This document shows positions 15,556 through 24,034 of a DNA stretch of 49,379 nucleotides, piece by piece. The notes beneath the pieces were generated by a model, which saw nothing but the letters and a program-made list of their open reading frames with translations, had not been told where the DNA came from and ran no database searches. The position numbers and the translations under genes are program-made. The first letter of the stretch is position 1. Each line of letters opens with the position of its first letter. Origin of the DNA: Actinomycetota bacterium (lineage in GTDB: Bacteria > Actinomycetota > Thermoleophilia > Gaiellales > Gaiellaceae); the NCBI GenBank assembly GCA_005888365.1, contig VAWZ01000044.1, forward strand, positions 1,994 through 51,372. Direction: 5' to 3'.

Positions 15556-16074
15556 TCAGCCGACGAGGTCCTTCAGCTCCCTGAACCAGCGCAGACGCTC
15601 GTCCCACGACACGGCGGCGTTCGCCGGCGAGGTCGACGGGAGGACGAAGAGCGCTGTGCTCCCGAGGCGCCGGTCCTGCAGCCCGTGCTCGGCCCGGCCT
15701 CCGAAGACGCCGGTGTAGGCGACCTTGCCGACGAAGCCGATCGCCCGCGGAGCGAGGGTTTCCGCGATCTCTTCGAGTCGCGCGCTCGCGCCGGCGAAGT
15801 CCGTCTTTCTGAGCTCGCTCGAGCCTCGCGTCGTCCTCCGCACTGCGTTCGTGAGGCCGATTCCGTAGCGCAGCAGCTCACTCTGCTCCCGCGGTTGCAG
15901 CTGTCTCTGAGTGAAGCCAGCGGCGTGTAGCAGACGCCAGAAGTCGTTCCGCGGGTTCGCGAACGCCGCGCCGGCAGCTGCGCTCCACCGGCCCGGATTG
16001 ATTCCGCAGAAGACGACTCGGACGCCCGGCGCGAGGACGTCGGGAACGGCGCCTGCCGCGGCCCTCGCGCTCAC
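15556..16074 (-). CDS. mug: Mug/TDG-type G:T/U mismatch-specific DNA glycosylase
   Basis: A 172-residue glycosylase of the uracil-DNA glycosylase superfamily. VVFCGINPGRWSAAAGAAFANPRNDFW is the family block with the catalytic Asn in GINPG. Later STSPANAAVSW corresponds to the DNA-intercalation loop. It removes U or T mispaired with G and related adducts. The GTG start at 16074 overlaps the HAD stop (GTGA), so the pair is translationally coupled. Confidence 0.9.
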   Translation of the reverse strand: MSARAAAGAVPDVLAPGVRVVFCGINPGRWSAAAGAAFANPRNDFWRLLHAAGFTQRQLQPREQSELLRYGIGLTNAVRRTTRGSSELRKTDFAGASARLEEIAETLAPRAIGFVGKVAYTGVFGGRAEHGLQDRRLGSTALFVLPSTSPANAAVSWDERLRWFRELKDLVG

Positions 16075-16733
16075 ACGAGCTCGAGGATCTGCGGGATCGC
16101 GGTGATCCGGAGGCCGTCCCAGCCTTCGAGCCCGTCCCACACGGGCGCCTCGTCCGGGGGATGGACGAGAACGGGCGTCATGCCGAAGCGCGCCGCGCCA
16201 CCGAGCTCGTCGTTCGCACCGTCGCCGACGAAGAGACAGTCGGCGGCGGCGACTCCCAGCTTCTCGCACGCAAGCCCGAAGATCCTCCGCTCGGGCTTCA
16301 CGCAGCCCGCGGTCGCCGAGAAGACGGCGACATCGAGGGCACCCGCGAACGGCGACTGCTCCCACACGAGAGCGACCTCCTCGGTGCAGTTCGAGATGAG
16401 CCCGGTCGCGATCCCGCGCCGGCGGAGCCGGCCTAGCGTCTCGAGTGCCCCGGGGACCGGGACGAGCGAGCGTCGGGTCAGGTCGAGGCGCCAGCCGAGC
16501 ACCTCGTCGACGTCCGCGCTGCTTCCGAGAACCACGCAGAGCTCCTCGAGCAACGCGCGGATCGGGCCACTCTCGCGCCGGCGGTAGAAGTCAGGATCGA
16601 ACCAGATCTCGTCGAGGCGCTCCGGGGAGACGCCCAGGCTGTCCGACCAGCGGCTGCGGAGCTCGCGCGACTCCTCGTCCGGCCAGCGGGCGAGCGTCTG
16701 CCAGAGGTCGAATACGACTGCGCGCGGCGTCAC
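16071..16733 (-). CDS. HAD-superfamily hydrolase (subfamily IA)
   Basis: A 220-residue HAD protein. Motif I is FDLWQTLARW: the nucleophile Asp is present but the usual second Asp is Trp, as in some HAD-IA and dehalogenase-like members. Motif II is GLISNCTEEVAL, and motif III/IV is KPERRIFGLACEKLGV, LFVGDGANDELGGA. The substrate is unknown, probably a small phosphorylated or halogenated molecule. The GTG start at 16733 is chosen because VTPRAVVFDLW begins the domain; the upstream extension is Arg-rich and untypical. Coupled to mug. Confidence 0.85.
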   Translation of the reverse strand: MTPRAVVFDLWQTLARWPDEESRELRSRWSDSLGVSPERLDEIWFDPDFYRRRESGPIRALLEELCVVLGSSADVDEVLGWRLDLTRRSLVPVPGALETLGRLRRRGIATGLISNCTEEVALVWEQSPFAGALDVAVFSATAGCVKPERRIFGLACEKLGVAAADCLFVGDGANDELGGAARFGMTPVLVHPPDEAPVWDGLEGWDGLRITAIPQILELV

Positions 16734-16767
16734 CGCCTCATCTTGCCCGCGTCGTGTCGGCGCTCGG

Positions 16768-16977
16768 TCAGTCAGGGACGAGCTCGAGAGGCTGCAGCGC
16801 ATCGATCCGTAGCCCGAGCACCCGACGCAGGCGCTCCCCTGCCTCCGACTGCTCGCGGCGACGATCGGGCTCGTGGCGGAGCGAAGAGGCGACGAGCTTC
16901 ACCGTGTCGCCGCCACCACTCCACCCGTAACAGCGGAGGTAGCACTCCTGCTCGCTGAGCGACCGCAGGCGCTCCAT
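16768..16977 (-). CDS. Small conserved-looking hypothetical protein (69 aa)
   Basis: The ATG at 16977 opens 69 codons. Cys-Tyr-rich ECYLRCYGWSGGGDTVKLV at about 10-28 is followed by a charged helix (RREQSEAGERLRRVLGLRIDAL). TACGGT lies 7 nt upstream of the ATG, supporting this start over the longer frame. I recognise the ECYLRCYG-type opening from short actinobacterial hypotheticals but know no function. It lies alone between the HAD and OsmC genes and is divergent from the latter. Confidence 0.6.
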   Translation of the reverse strand: MERLRSLSEQECYLRCYGWSGGGDTVKLVASSLRHEPDRRREQSEAGERLRRVLGLRIDALQPLELVPD

Positions 16978-17026
16978 CGAACGCACCGTAAGCCAGGAGC
17001 CGGATGTCACCGGTACGCTCCTGCGC

Positions 17027-17443
17027 ATGCCGGGCAGGCCGCGCGTCCTCTCGTTCGACGTCTCGGTCGATCGCGACCGCACGGCCCACAGCGGTCTCGG
17101 CGGAGCGCCGATTGCCCGCGACGACGCGTGGTGGGCGGAGCATCTCGTGCTCGCTGGGCTCGCCCGCTGCACGCTCACGAGCCTCGACTACCACGCCCAC
17201 GGCTCCGAGCTCACCTCCACGGGCTCGGCGACGGCCCGCGGGCTCGTCACTCAGCGGGAGAGCGACGGCCGCTACGCCTTCGTGGAGCTCGAGGTCGTGC
17301 TCGACGTCGAGCTCGACCCGGCACCGGACGAGGAATCGGTGCTCGAGCTGGTCTCCAATGCGGAAAGGGACTGCTTCGTCGGGTCCTCGCTCCTCGCCGA
17401 GCCCCGCTACGCGTGGACCGTGAACGGGGAATCGATTCCGTGA
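17027..17443 (+). CDS. OsmC-family peroxiredoxin-like protein
   Basis: A 138-residue OsmC-fold protein with the two family cysteines, LARCTLTSLDYHA and AERDCFVGSSL, which form the peroxidatic pair used against organic hydroperoxides. The ATG has TACGCT 7 nt upstream, fitting leaderless transcription. Its TGA overlaps the GTG of the cupin gene, so these two stress-type proteins are coupled. Confidence 0.85.
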   Translation: MPGRPRVLSFDVSVDRDRTAHSGLGGAPIARDDAWWAEHLVLAGLARCTLTSLDYHAHGSELTSTGSATARGLVTQRESDGRYAFVELEVVLDVELDPAPDEESVLELVSNAERDCFVGSSLLAEPRYAWTVNGESIP

Positions 17444-17808
17444 GCGGCGAAGCTGTCACTGGAGTCCTGGTTCCGCCTGGGAGTGGCGAGAAGGTCCCGC
17501 GGGGACCGCGCTACCACCGCATCCTCGCGGAGCTCCCCGAGCTCGAGGTGGTCGAGCTGCGGTTCGGGCCGGACTTCGAAGGCGTCGGGCCGCACACCCA
17601 CTCCGATCACGTCGACTCGTTCTACGTGCTCGACGGCGAGGCGGAGTTCGTGATGGGCGACGAGGTCGTTCGCGTTGGTCCCGGTACGTACGTCGCCGCC
17701 GCGGTTGGCGTCGTCCACGGCTTCCGCAACGTGGGCGACGGCGAGCTCCGCATGCTGAACGTCCATGCGCCGAACACCGGCTTTGCCCGGCGTCTGCGCG
17801 ACGCGTAA
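17440..17808 (+). CDS. Single-domain cupin protein
   Basis: A 122-residue cupin. Motif 1 is GVGPHTHSDHVDSFYVLDGEAEF, with metal-binding HXH but Asp in place of the usual Glu. Motif 2 is GTYVAAAVGVVHGFRN, with the fourth ligand His. It could be a dioxygenase, isomerase or plain sensor. The GTG start at 17440 overlaps the OsmC stop. The class V aminotransferase follows 4 nt later, suggesting one operon. Confidence 0.82.
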   Translation: MSGEAVTGVLVPPGSGEKVPRGPRYHRILAELPELEVVELRFGPDFEGVGPHTHSDHVDSFYVLDGEAEFVMGDEVVRVGPGTYVAAAVGVVHGFRNVGDGELRMLNVHAPNTGFARRLRDA

Positions 17809-17812
17809 CAGC

Positions 17813-18973
17813 ATGGCTACTACCGCGTTCGACGTCGACGCCGCCCGCGCGCGCTTCAGCGCCCTCGCCCGCCCGCTCGCGTTCTTCGACGGCCCGGGCG
17901 GGACGCAGTGCCCGGACGAGGTGATCGACGCGATCGCCGCCTACCTCCGCGAGTCGAACGCGAACGTCGGCGCTCCCTACGACACCTCCCGGCGCACCGA
18001 CGAGCTAGTCGAGCTCGCGCACGAGCGGGCGGCCGACTTCCTGGGCTGTTCCTCGGCTGAGGTGGCCTTCGGCCCGAGCATGACGGCTCTGAACTTCCTG
18101 CTGACGCGGGCTCTTGCGCGGACTCTGCGCCCCGGCGACGAGATCGTCGTGACCGCACTCGATCACGATGCGAACGTCGCCCCGTGGCTGGAGATCGCCC
18201 ACGACATGGACATCACGGTTCGCGTGGCGCGCCTCACCGACGATCTCGAGCTCGACTACGCCGGCCTGGAGAGCCAGCTATCGGAGCGCACGCGCGTGGT
18301 CGGCTTCCCGGTCGCCGCCAACTCGGTCGGCACCGCTCCCGACATCCGACGCGTTGTCGAGCTCGCCCACGAGGCCGGTGCGCTCGCCTGGGCCGACGCC
18401 GTCCACTACGCGCCGCACGGGCCGATCGACGTCGCCGCCTGGGACGTCGACGTCCTCATCTGCTCGCCGTACAAGTTCTTCGGGCCACATATGGGCCTCG
18501 CCTCCGGTCGGGCCGAGCTTCTCCGCTCGTGGCGACCGTACAAGGTGAGGGCCGCTCCCGACGAGCCCGTCGGCCATCGCTTCGAGCTCGGGACGCTCCA
18601 GCACGAGCTGCTCGCCGGATTCGTCGCATGCGTGGACTACCTCGACTCGATCAGCTGGGACGCGATCCAGGCTCACGAGCGTGCGCTCGGCGAGCGGTTT
18701 CTCGCCGGTCTTCCGGACCACCTCGAGCTGTACGGCCTGACCGGAATGGACAGGCGGGTTCCGACCTTCTGCTTCAATGTTCCGGGCCGCTCGCCGGAGG
18801 AGGTCGCGACCTTCCTCGCTCAGCACGACCTCGCCGTCTGGCACGGCAACTACTACGCCCTCGAGACGATGCGCCACCTCGGGCTCGACGGCACGGTCCG
18901 CGTGGGCATCGTCCACTACAACACCGAGGAGGAGGTCGACAGGCTGCTCGCGACGCTCGCCGAGCTGACCTGA
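17813..18973 (+). CDS. Cysteine desulfurase-like class V aminotransferase
   Basis: A 386-residue PLP enzyme. FFDGPGGTQCPDEVIDAI and NANVGAPYDTSRRTDELVE are typical of the SufS-like family of unknown substrate. DHDANVAPWLE and WADAVHYAPHGPIDV lie around the cofactor, and the PLP Lys is in ICSPYKFFGPHMG. The Cys-bearing active loop of true desulfurases is not evident, so sulfur release from cysteine is unproven. The ATG at 17813 begins the family N-terminus; the upstream frame is cupin read-through. Operon with OsmC and cupin. Confidence 0.85.
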   Translation: MATTAFDVDAARARFSALARPLAFFDGPGGTQCPDEVIDAIAAYLRESNANVGAPYDTSRRTDELVELAHERAADFLGCSSAEVAFGPSMTALNFLLTRALARTLRPGDEIVVTALDHDANVAPWLEIAHDMDITVRVARLTDDLELDYAGLESQLSERTRVVGFPVAANSVGTAPDIRRVVELAHEAGALAWADAVHYAPHGPIDVAAWDVDVLICSPYKFFGPHMGLASGRAELLRSWRPYKVRAAPDEPVGHRFELGTLQHELLAGFVACVDYLDSISWDAIQAHERALGERFLAGLPDHLELYGLTGMDRRVPTFCFNVPGRSPEEVATFLAQHDLAVWHGNYYALETMRHLGLDGTVRVGIVHYNTEEEVDRLLATLAELT

Positions 18974-18977
18974 GCTC

Positions 18978-19292
18978 TTGGCGCAGAAGGATTACTCTGG
19001 AACGCCGCTCTCGAAGAAGCTCGGCGCCGGGCCCGGCTCGGGCGTCGTCGTCTTCTTCACCACAAGCCGCGCCGAGCTCGAGTGCCGCTTCGCGGGACTG
19101 AAGGCGACGCTCGACCCGGCCGACGGTCTCTGGATCGCCTGGCCGAAGAAGGCGGCAAAGATTGAGAGCGACCTCTCGTTCGACGTGGTGCAGGCAATAG
19201 GGCTCGGGCACGGGCTCGTCGACAACAAGTCGTGCTCGGTCGACGAGAGCTGGCAGGCCCTTCGCTTCGTCTTCCGGCTCAGCGACCGCTGA
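18978..19292 (+). CDS. DUF3052-family protein, internally shortened
   Basis: A 104-residue protein. It opens with DYSGTPLSKKLG and ends with LWIAWPKKAAKIESDL and GLVDNKSCSVDESW, the two ends of the actinobacterial DUF3052 family. Between KKLG and VVVFFTTSRAELE the family normally has about 30 more residues that complete its first beta-alpha unit; here only a few remain. The gene may encode a shortened but stable protein or be decaying. The start is TTG, 4 nt after the aminotransferase stop. Confidence 0.75.
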   Translation: MAQKDYSGTPLSKKLGAGPGSGVVVFFTTSRAELECRFAGLKATLDPADGLWIAWPKKAAKIESDLSFDVVQAIGLGHGLVDNKSCSVDESWQALRFVFRLSDR

Positions 19293-19298
19293 GCCCGA

Positions 19299-20171
19299 CT
19301 ATCCGTACGCCCTACGGGCCCGGTCCCAGGGCTCCTCGTCCCAGCGGATCTTGTCCGCGTCGATGCCGCGCGCGTCCGCGAGATCGACTGCGAGGCGCTG
19401 GAAGCGGACGATGTCGACGACAGGGTGTCTGGTCGGCACCAGAGTCGACGGGGAACCGAGCTCTGCGAGGGCGCGCATCGCGTCGGCGGCGCGCTCCGCG
19501 GCCCGGCGGGTGCCCTCGAGCACGAAGCAGCGGACGGTCGCGTCGATCGCGGCCAGGTGGCCGTGGAGGAGCTGCTCCGTGTGGTGCGACTCCACAGCGA
19601 CGTGCGCGCCCTCCCGGAGCTTGAGCACGGCCTCGAGCACGGTCGACGTGTCGGGAGCGCCTCCCACGACTGCGAAGCGCTCGTGCTCGGAGGCGCCGAG
19701 CGGCGGGGCTGCAAGCTCTTGCTCGACGAGCTCGGGCAGCCGGCTGACGTCCTCGTCGAGCAGCGCCCGGCCCGCCGCAATCGCGCACGTGTAGCTGACC
19801 GTGTGGCAATAGCTCTCCTCGATCTCGGGTGTCGCCACGAAGACGTGGTCGACGACCTTTGCGATCGCGCTGTCGGCCGCGCCCGTAATCAGCCACGTCT
19901 CACCCGGGAACGACTCGACCGCCTCGAGCGTCAGACGCGTTCCGCCCTCGTGGCTCACCGCGACGAGTACGTCCGCCTCCGGCCCGAGACCCTGGACGAG
20001 GTCGAGCGCCTGCGCGGCAGGGCCGCAGGCGAGCGCCGCGTGGAAGGAGGTTCCGCAGCCGGTGAAGAGGACACGCGCGCCCTCCGGAAGGCGGCGGTCG
20101 CCGACGCGCTCTGGAACCTCGCGTAGCCAGGCGGGCTGCGCGGCGATCGCTGCTCGGGTCAGGCCGGGCAC
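19299..20171 (-). CDS. SIS-domain phosphosugar-binding protein (GlmS-isomerase/AgaS-like)
   Basis: A 290-residue double-SIS protein. VLFTGCGTSFHAALACG and VAVSHEGGTRLTLEA are the phosphosugar-binding turns of the first SIS. GASEHERFAVVGGAPDTSTVLEAVLKLREG and ESHHTEQLLHGHLA form the second, the latter resembling the GlmS isomerase active region. There is no glutaminase domain, so it is a stand-alone aldose-ketose isomerase or deaminase-like enzyme. The GTG at 20171 has TATAGA 7 nt upstream. Divergent from the M16 protease with overlapping -10 elements. Confidence 0.8.
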   Translation of the reverse strand: MPGLTRAAIAAQPAWLREVPERVGDRRLPEGARVLFTGCGTSFHAALACGPAAQALDLVQGLGPEADVLVAVSHEGGTRLTLEAVESFPGETWLITGAADSAIAKVVDHVFVATPEIEESYCHTVSYTCAIAAGRALLDEDVSRLPELVEQELAAPPLGASEHERFAVVGGAPDTSTVLEAVLKLREGAHVAVESHHTEQLLHGHLAAIDATVRCFVLEGTRRAAERAADAMRALAELGSPSTLVPTRHPVVDIVRFQRLAVDLADARGIDADKIRWDEEPWDRARRAYG

Positions 20172-20178
20172 GGAGCTG

Positions 20179-20188
20179 TCTATACCAT
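20179..20188. promoter_or_regulatory. Overlapping divergent -10 elements for SIS and M16 genes
   Basis: TCTATACCAT contains TATAGA on the minus strand (20179-20184, 7 nt before GTG 20171) and TACCAT on the plus strand (20183-20188, 7 nt before GTG 20196). The two sites overlap, so only one promoter can be occupied at a time. Confidence 0.5.
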
Positions 20189-20195
20189 CGCGCCC

Positions 20196-21464
20196 GTGTC
20201 CGTGTTCGAGCAAACCACTCTTGGCAACGGCATCCGCGTCCTGACAGCCGAAATGCCGCAGGTGAGCTCCGTTGCGTGCTTCCTCATGCTCGCCGCCGGC
20301 TCGCGCTACGAGACGCCCGGCTCCAAGGGAATCGCGCACTTCGCCGAGCACATGTTCTTCAAGGGAACCGAGCGACGGCCGACCGCGCGCACGATCTCCG
20401 CCGAGATCGACGCGATCGGGGGCGAGTTCAACGCCTTCACGAGCAAGGAGATCACCGGCTACTACGTCAAGTGCGCGTCCGATACACGCGACGTCGCTCT
20501 CGACGTCCTCGTCGACATGCTCCTCCATTCCAGCTTCGACCCGGACGAGATCGCGAAGGAGAAGGGCGTGATCCTCGAGGAGATGAACGTCTACCTCGAC
20601 ACGCCCGCCCGGTACGTGGGAAGCGTCTACGACCGGCTTCTCTTCGGGGACCAGCCGCTCGGCTGGGACATTCTCGGGACGAAGGAGACGATCGAGGCCA
20701 CGACGCGCGACACGTTCGTCACCTACCTCGATGCCTGGTACCGGCCGGAGCGGATCGTCGTCGGAGTGGCCGGCCGGATCGGCAACGGGTTGAACGACCG
20801 CCTCGAAGAGCTACTCGGAGGCGTCGAGCCTCGCGCTACCGGCAAGCCTGCTCCGGTCGAGCCGCCAACGAACGGCTCGCGGATCCTCCTGCACACGAAG
20901 CCCTCGGAGCAGGCCCACCTGCATCTCGGCGTGCGCGGCTACGAGCTCGGACACCCGGATCGGTATGCGCTGCAATTGCTTGCAGTCGTCCTCGGAGGCG
21001 GGATGTCGTCGCGGCTCTTCACGGAGGTGCGAGAACGGCGGGGGCTCGCCTACTACGTCCACGCCGCCAACGGGACCTTCACCGACGCAGGCACGCTCTA
21101 CACCGCCGCCGGAGTCGACGTCGCGCGCATCGACGACGCGATCTCGACCATCGTGGACCAGCTCAGGAGGGTCGCGGCCGAGCCGCTGCCGCACGACGAG
21201 CTCGAGAAGGCCCGTGGGTATTCGAAAGGGAGGTTCGTGCTCCGGCTCGAGAGCCCGCAGGGGTTGATCCAGTTCGGACTCCGTCGCGAGCTCCTCGAGA
21301 ACGAGATCGAGGAGCCCGACGACGTGTTGCGCCATCTGGACGAAGTCACGGCAGAGGACGTGCAGCGGGTCGCGAAGGACCTGCTCGAGGACACCCCGTT
21401 TTACTTGGCGGTCGTGGGACCGTTCGACGATCCCGCGCGCTTCGAGCGGCTGCTCGCAGCGTGA
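20196..21464 (+). CDS. M16-family zinc protease (processing-peptidase-like)
   Basis: A 422-residue single-unit M16 peptidase. The inverted zinc motif is HFAEH in GIAHFAEHMFFKGT, with the third ligand Glu in EEMNVYLD. The second half includes GGGMSSRLFTEVRERRGLAYYVHA, the conserved substrate-binding stretch. It cleaves peptides, perhaps leader or signal peptides. The GTG has TACCAT 7 nt upstream. Its stop overlaps the start of the PLP decarboxylase. Confidence 0.92.
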   Translation: MSVFEQTTLGNGIRVLTAEMPQVSSVACFLMLAAGSRYETPGSKGIAHFAEHMFFKGTERRPTARTISAEIDAIGGEFNAFTSKEITGYYVKCASDTRDVALDVLVDMLLHSSFDPDEIAKEKGVILEEMNVYLDTPARYVGSVYDRLLFGDQPLGWDILGTKETIEATTRDTFVTYLDAWYRPERIVVGVAGRIGNGLNDRLEELLGGVEPRATGKPAPVEPPTNGSRILLHTKPSEQAHLHLGVRGYELGHPDRYALQLLAVVLGGGMSSRLFTEVRERRGLAYYVHAANGTFTDAGTLYTAAGVDVARIDDAISTIVDQLRRVAAEPLPHDELEKARGYSKGRFVLRLESPQGLIQFGLRRELLENEIEEPDDVLRHLDEVTAEDVQRVAKDLLEDTPFYLAVVGPFDDPARFERLLAA

Positions 21465-22843
21465 CGGACGAACGCCGGCTCCTGGCGCGTACCGCCGAGA
21501 TCGCAGCAGACTTCATCGATTCGCTCGATACCCGTCCGGTGCCCGCGCGTGGGAGCGTCGGCGAGTTGAGGGTAGCCCTCGCACGGCCGCTTCCCCAGAA
21601 TCCCACCGATCCCGTATCGGTAATCGAGGAGCTCGCAGCTGCGGGCGAGCTCGGGGTCGTCGGGATCCCGAGCGGCCGATACTTCGGATTCGTCATCGGC
21701 GGCGCCGTCCCGGCGGCGCTCGCGGCGGACTGGTTGGCCTCCACCTGGGACCAGAACGCAGGGCTGTACGCGTGCGGGCCGTCTGCCTCCGTCGTCGAGG
21801 AGGTCGTCGGCGACTGGCTGAAGCAGCTGCTCGGGATCCCCGCACACGCGTCGTTCGCACTCGTCACGGGCTGCCAGATGGCGCACGCGACCTGCCTCGC
21901 CGCGGCGCGCAATGCAGTCCTCGCCGACGTGGGCTGGAACGTCGAGGAGGCGGGGCTCGCCACTGCGCCCCCGATTCGCGTGCTCGCCGGCGCAAAGCGG
22001 CACGCCACGATCGACCGCGCCTTACGTCTGCTCGGACTCGGGACCGGCGCAATCGCGGAGATTGCCGCCGATGGTCAAGGACGCATGGACATTGCGCAGC
22101 TCAGCGCGGCACTCGCCGAGTCCGCCGGGCCTACGATCGTCTGTGCGCAGCTCGGGGAGGTGAACACCGGCTCCTTCGACGCGGCGAGAGAGATCGCCGA
22201 CGTCCTCGAGGGCACCGGTGCGTGGCTCCATGTCGACGGTGCATTCGGGCTCTGGGCTGCAGCCAGCGATGCGCATGCCCACCTCGTGAACGGGCATGAC
22301 CGCGCCGACTCGTGGACGACCGATGCGCACAAATGGCTGAACGTGCCGTACGACTGCGGCATCGCCTTCGTCGCCCATCCGGAACGGCACCGGGCGGCGA
22401 TGACGGTTCGTGCCGACTACCTCGTCCAGGCCCCGGATGCCGTCCGCGACGAGGTCGACTGGACGCCCGAGTTCTCGCGCCGCGCCCGCGGCTTCGCCGT
22501 GTACGCGGCACTCCGGTCGCTCGGGCGGAGCGGCGTCGCGGACCTCGTCGACCGCTGCTGCCGGCACGCCGAGCGCTTCGGCGAGGGACTTGCGGAGCTC
22601 CCGGGCTGCGAGATCCTGAACGAGATCGTCTTGAACCAGGTGCTCTTCCGCTTCAAAGACGACGCGACGACGAGCGCCGTGCTGAGGAAGGTGCAGGAAA
22701 GCGGAGAGGCGTGGATGAGTGGTACGCGCTGGGAGGGGCGAAGCGCGATCCGCATCTCCGTCTCGAACTGGCGCACGAACGAAGACGACGTCGTTCGCAC
22801 TGTTGCGGCCTTCGCTCGCGCCGTCGAGGAGATCGACGCCTAG
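21461..22843 (+). CDS. PLP-dependent group II decarboxylase-like protein
   Basis: A 460-residue fold-type I PLP enzyme of the aromatic/glutamate decarboxylase group. RYFGFVIGGAVPAALAADWLAS and GCQMAHATCLAAARN are the family N-terminal blocks. WLHVDGAFGLWAAAS is the cofactor Asp region, and DSWTTDAHKWLNVPYDCG carries the PLP Lys. It would decarboxylate or transaminate an amino acid not deducible here. The GTG start overlaps the M16 stop (GTGA), so the two genes are coupled. The last 4 nt overlap the convergent M24 gene. Confidence 0.88.
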   Translation: MTDERRLLARTAEIAADFIDSLDTRPVPARGSVGELRVALARPLPQNPTDPVSVIEELAAAGELGVVGIPSGRYFGFVIGGAVPAALAADWLASTWDQNAGLYACGPSASVVEEVVGDWLKQLLGIPAHASFALVTGCQMAHATCLAAARNAVLADVGWNVEEAGLATAPPIRVLAGAKRHATIDRALRLLGLGTGAIAEIAADGQGRMDIAQLSAALAESAGPTIVCAQLGEVNTGSFDAAREIADVLEGTGAWLHVDGAFGLWAAASDAHAHLVNGHDRADSWTTDAHKWLNVPYDCGIAFVAHPERHRAAMTVRADYLVQAPDAVRDEVDWTPEFSRRARGFAVYAALRSLGRSGVADLVDRCCRHAERFGEGLAELPGCEILNEIVLNQVLFRFKDDATTSAVLRKVQESGEAWMSGTRWEGRSAIRISVSNWRTNEDDVVRTVAAFARAVEEIDA

Positions 22844-23979
22844 GCGACGTCGAGGTCGTACGGGAAGTCCGTCAGCACCTCGTGGCCGTCTTCGGTCACG
22901 AGCACGAGATCCTCGAGCCTCACGCCGCCGAATCCGTGTCGGTAGAGGCCGGGCTCGATGGTGATCACGTCGCCCGTCACGAGCTCGTCTCCCAGGCGGC
23001 CGAGCCCGGGAGCCTCGTGGACCGCGAGGCCGACCCCGTGGCCGGTCCCGTGGTAGAAGCCGTCCTCCAGAATCTCTCCCTCGGCCTTGTGCAGCTGCGT
23101 CGGAAATCCATGGTCGTGGAAGAAGTCGCAGACGAGCCGATGCACGTCCTTGCCGTTCACCCCCGGACGGATCTCTGCGACCGCGAGGTCGAGCGCCTCC
23201 TTCACGAGCTCCTGGTACGTCCGGATCTCGTCGGAGGCCTCGCCCACGACGAAGACTCGGGTCATGTCCGCATAGCAGGCGGACTGACGGTCGACCGGGA
23301 ACAGGTCGAGCAGCACGACCTCGTCGACAGCGATCTCGCCCGAACCCATGTCGTGCCCCACCGCGGTCTGCGGGCCGTGAGAGACGATCGACTCTTCAGC
23401 CGAGGCCCCGTGTGCGACGAAGGCCGCGTCGGCGCGGCGCTTGAGAAGCTCGCAGGTGAGCCTGTCGCCGTCTACGGCGAGCCCGCCGTTGCGATGCTCG
23501 GCGCGCGCGAGGACGTCTCGCACCGAGGACATGGCCGCCTCGGCTGCCTGTTGTGCCCGGCGAATTCCCGCCAGCTCTGCGTCCGTCTTCACGCGCCGTC
23601 GAGCCCGGAAGTGCTCGGGATCAGGCATCAGCTCGATCCCGGCCGCGCGCAGGTAGTCCGCGACCCCCGCCGGGAAGTGCTCGGGCACGAGCGCGCTCCC
23701 GAGACCGAGCGCGCGGCAGGCACGGAGCGAGATCTCACGCGAGATCTCGTGGGGCCTGAGGCCCCGGTCGAGGAGCTCGTCGACGCCGAGCTCTTCCAAC
23801 GCCGTCACCTCGATCCCGAGATTCAGCTCCTCGATCCGTCCCTTCTCGAATGAGACCGTCGCGGCGTGCGGATTGCCGTCGACCTCCGCGTAGAGGAACG
23901 GGTCGGGGATGACGAGCGGCACCTCGTGCCGCATCTCCGGCGAGCTACGCGTGTCGGCGACGATCAGGACATCCGCCAC
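22840..23979 (-). CDS. M24-family metallopeptidase (Xaa-Pro aminopeptidase-like)
   Basis: A 379-residue creatinase/aminopeptidase P-type enzyme. An N-terminal domain (residues 1-160) precedes the pita-bread domain with metal ligands Asp (LLDLFPVDRQ), Asp (YADMTRVF), His (FYHGTGHGVGLAVHE), Glu (TIEPGLY) and Glu (GGVRLEDLVL). It removes N-terminal residues before proline. The GTG start at 23979 has TAGGAT 7 nt upstream; the longer frame to 24177 lacks family similarity. Divergent from the M32 gene, 55 nt apart. Confidence 0.9.
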   Translation of the reverse strand: MADVLIVADTRSSPEMRHEVPLVIPDPFLYAEVDGNPHAATVSFEKGRIEELNLGIEVTALEELGVDELLDRGLRPHEISREISLRACRALGLGSALVPEHFPAGVADYLRAAGIELMPDPEHFRARRRVKTDAELAGIRRAQQAAEAAMSSVRDVLARAEHRNGGLAVDGDRLTCELLKRRADAAFVAHGASAEESIVSHGPQTAVGHDMGSGEIAVDEVVLLDLFPVDRQSACYADMTRVFVVGEASDEIRTYQELVKEALDLAVAEIRPGVNGKDVHRLVCDFFHDHGFPTQLHKAEGEILEDGFYHGTGHGVGLAVHEAPGLGRLGDELVTGDVITIEPGLYRHGFGGVRLEDLVLVTEDGHEVLTDFPYDLDVA

Positions 23980-24034
23980 GCGGCCGATCCTACCCACCGC
24001 CTGTGGGGACGACCCGTATGTAGAGTCAACGGAC

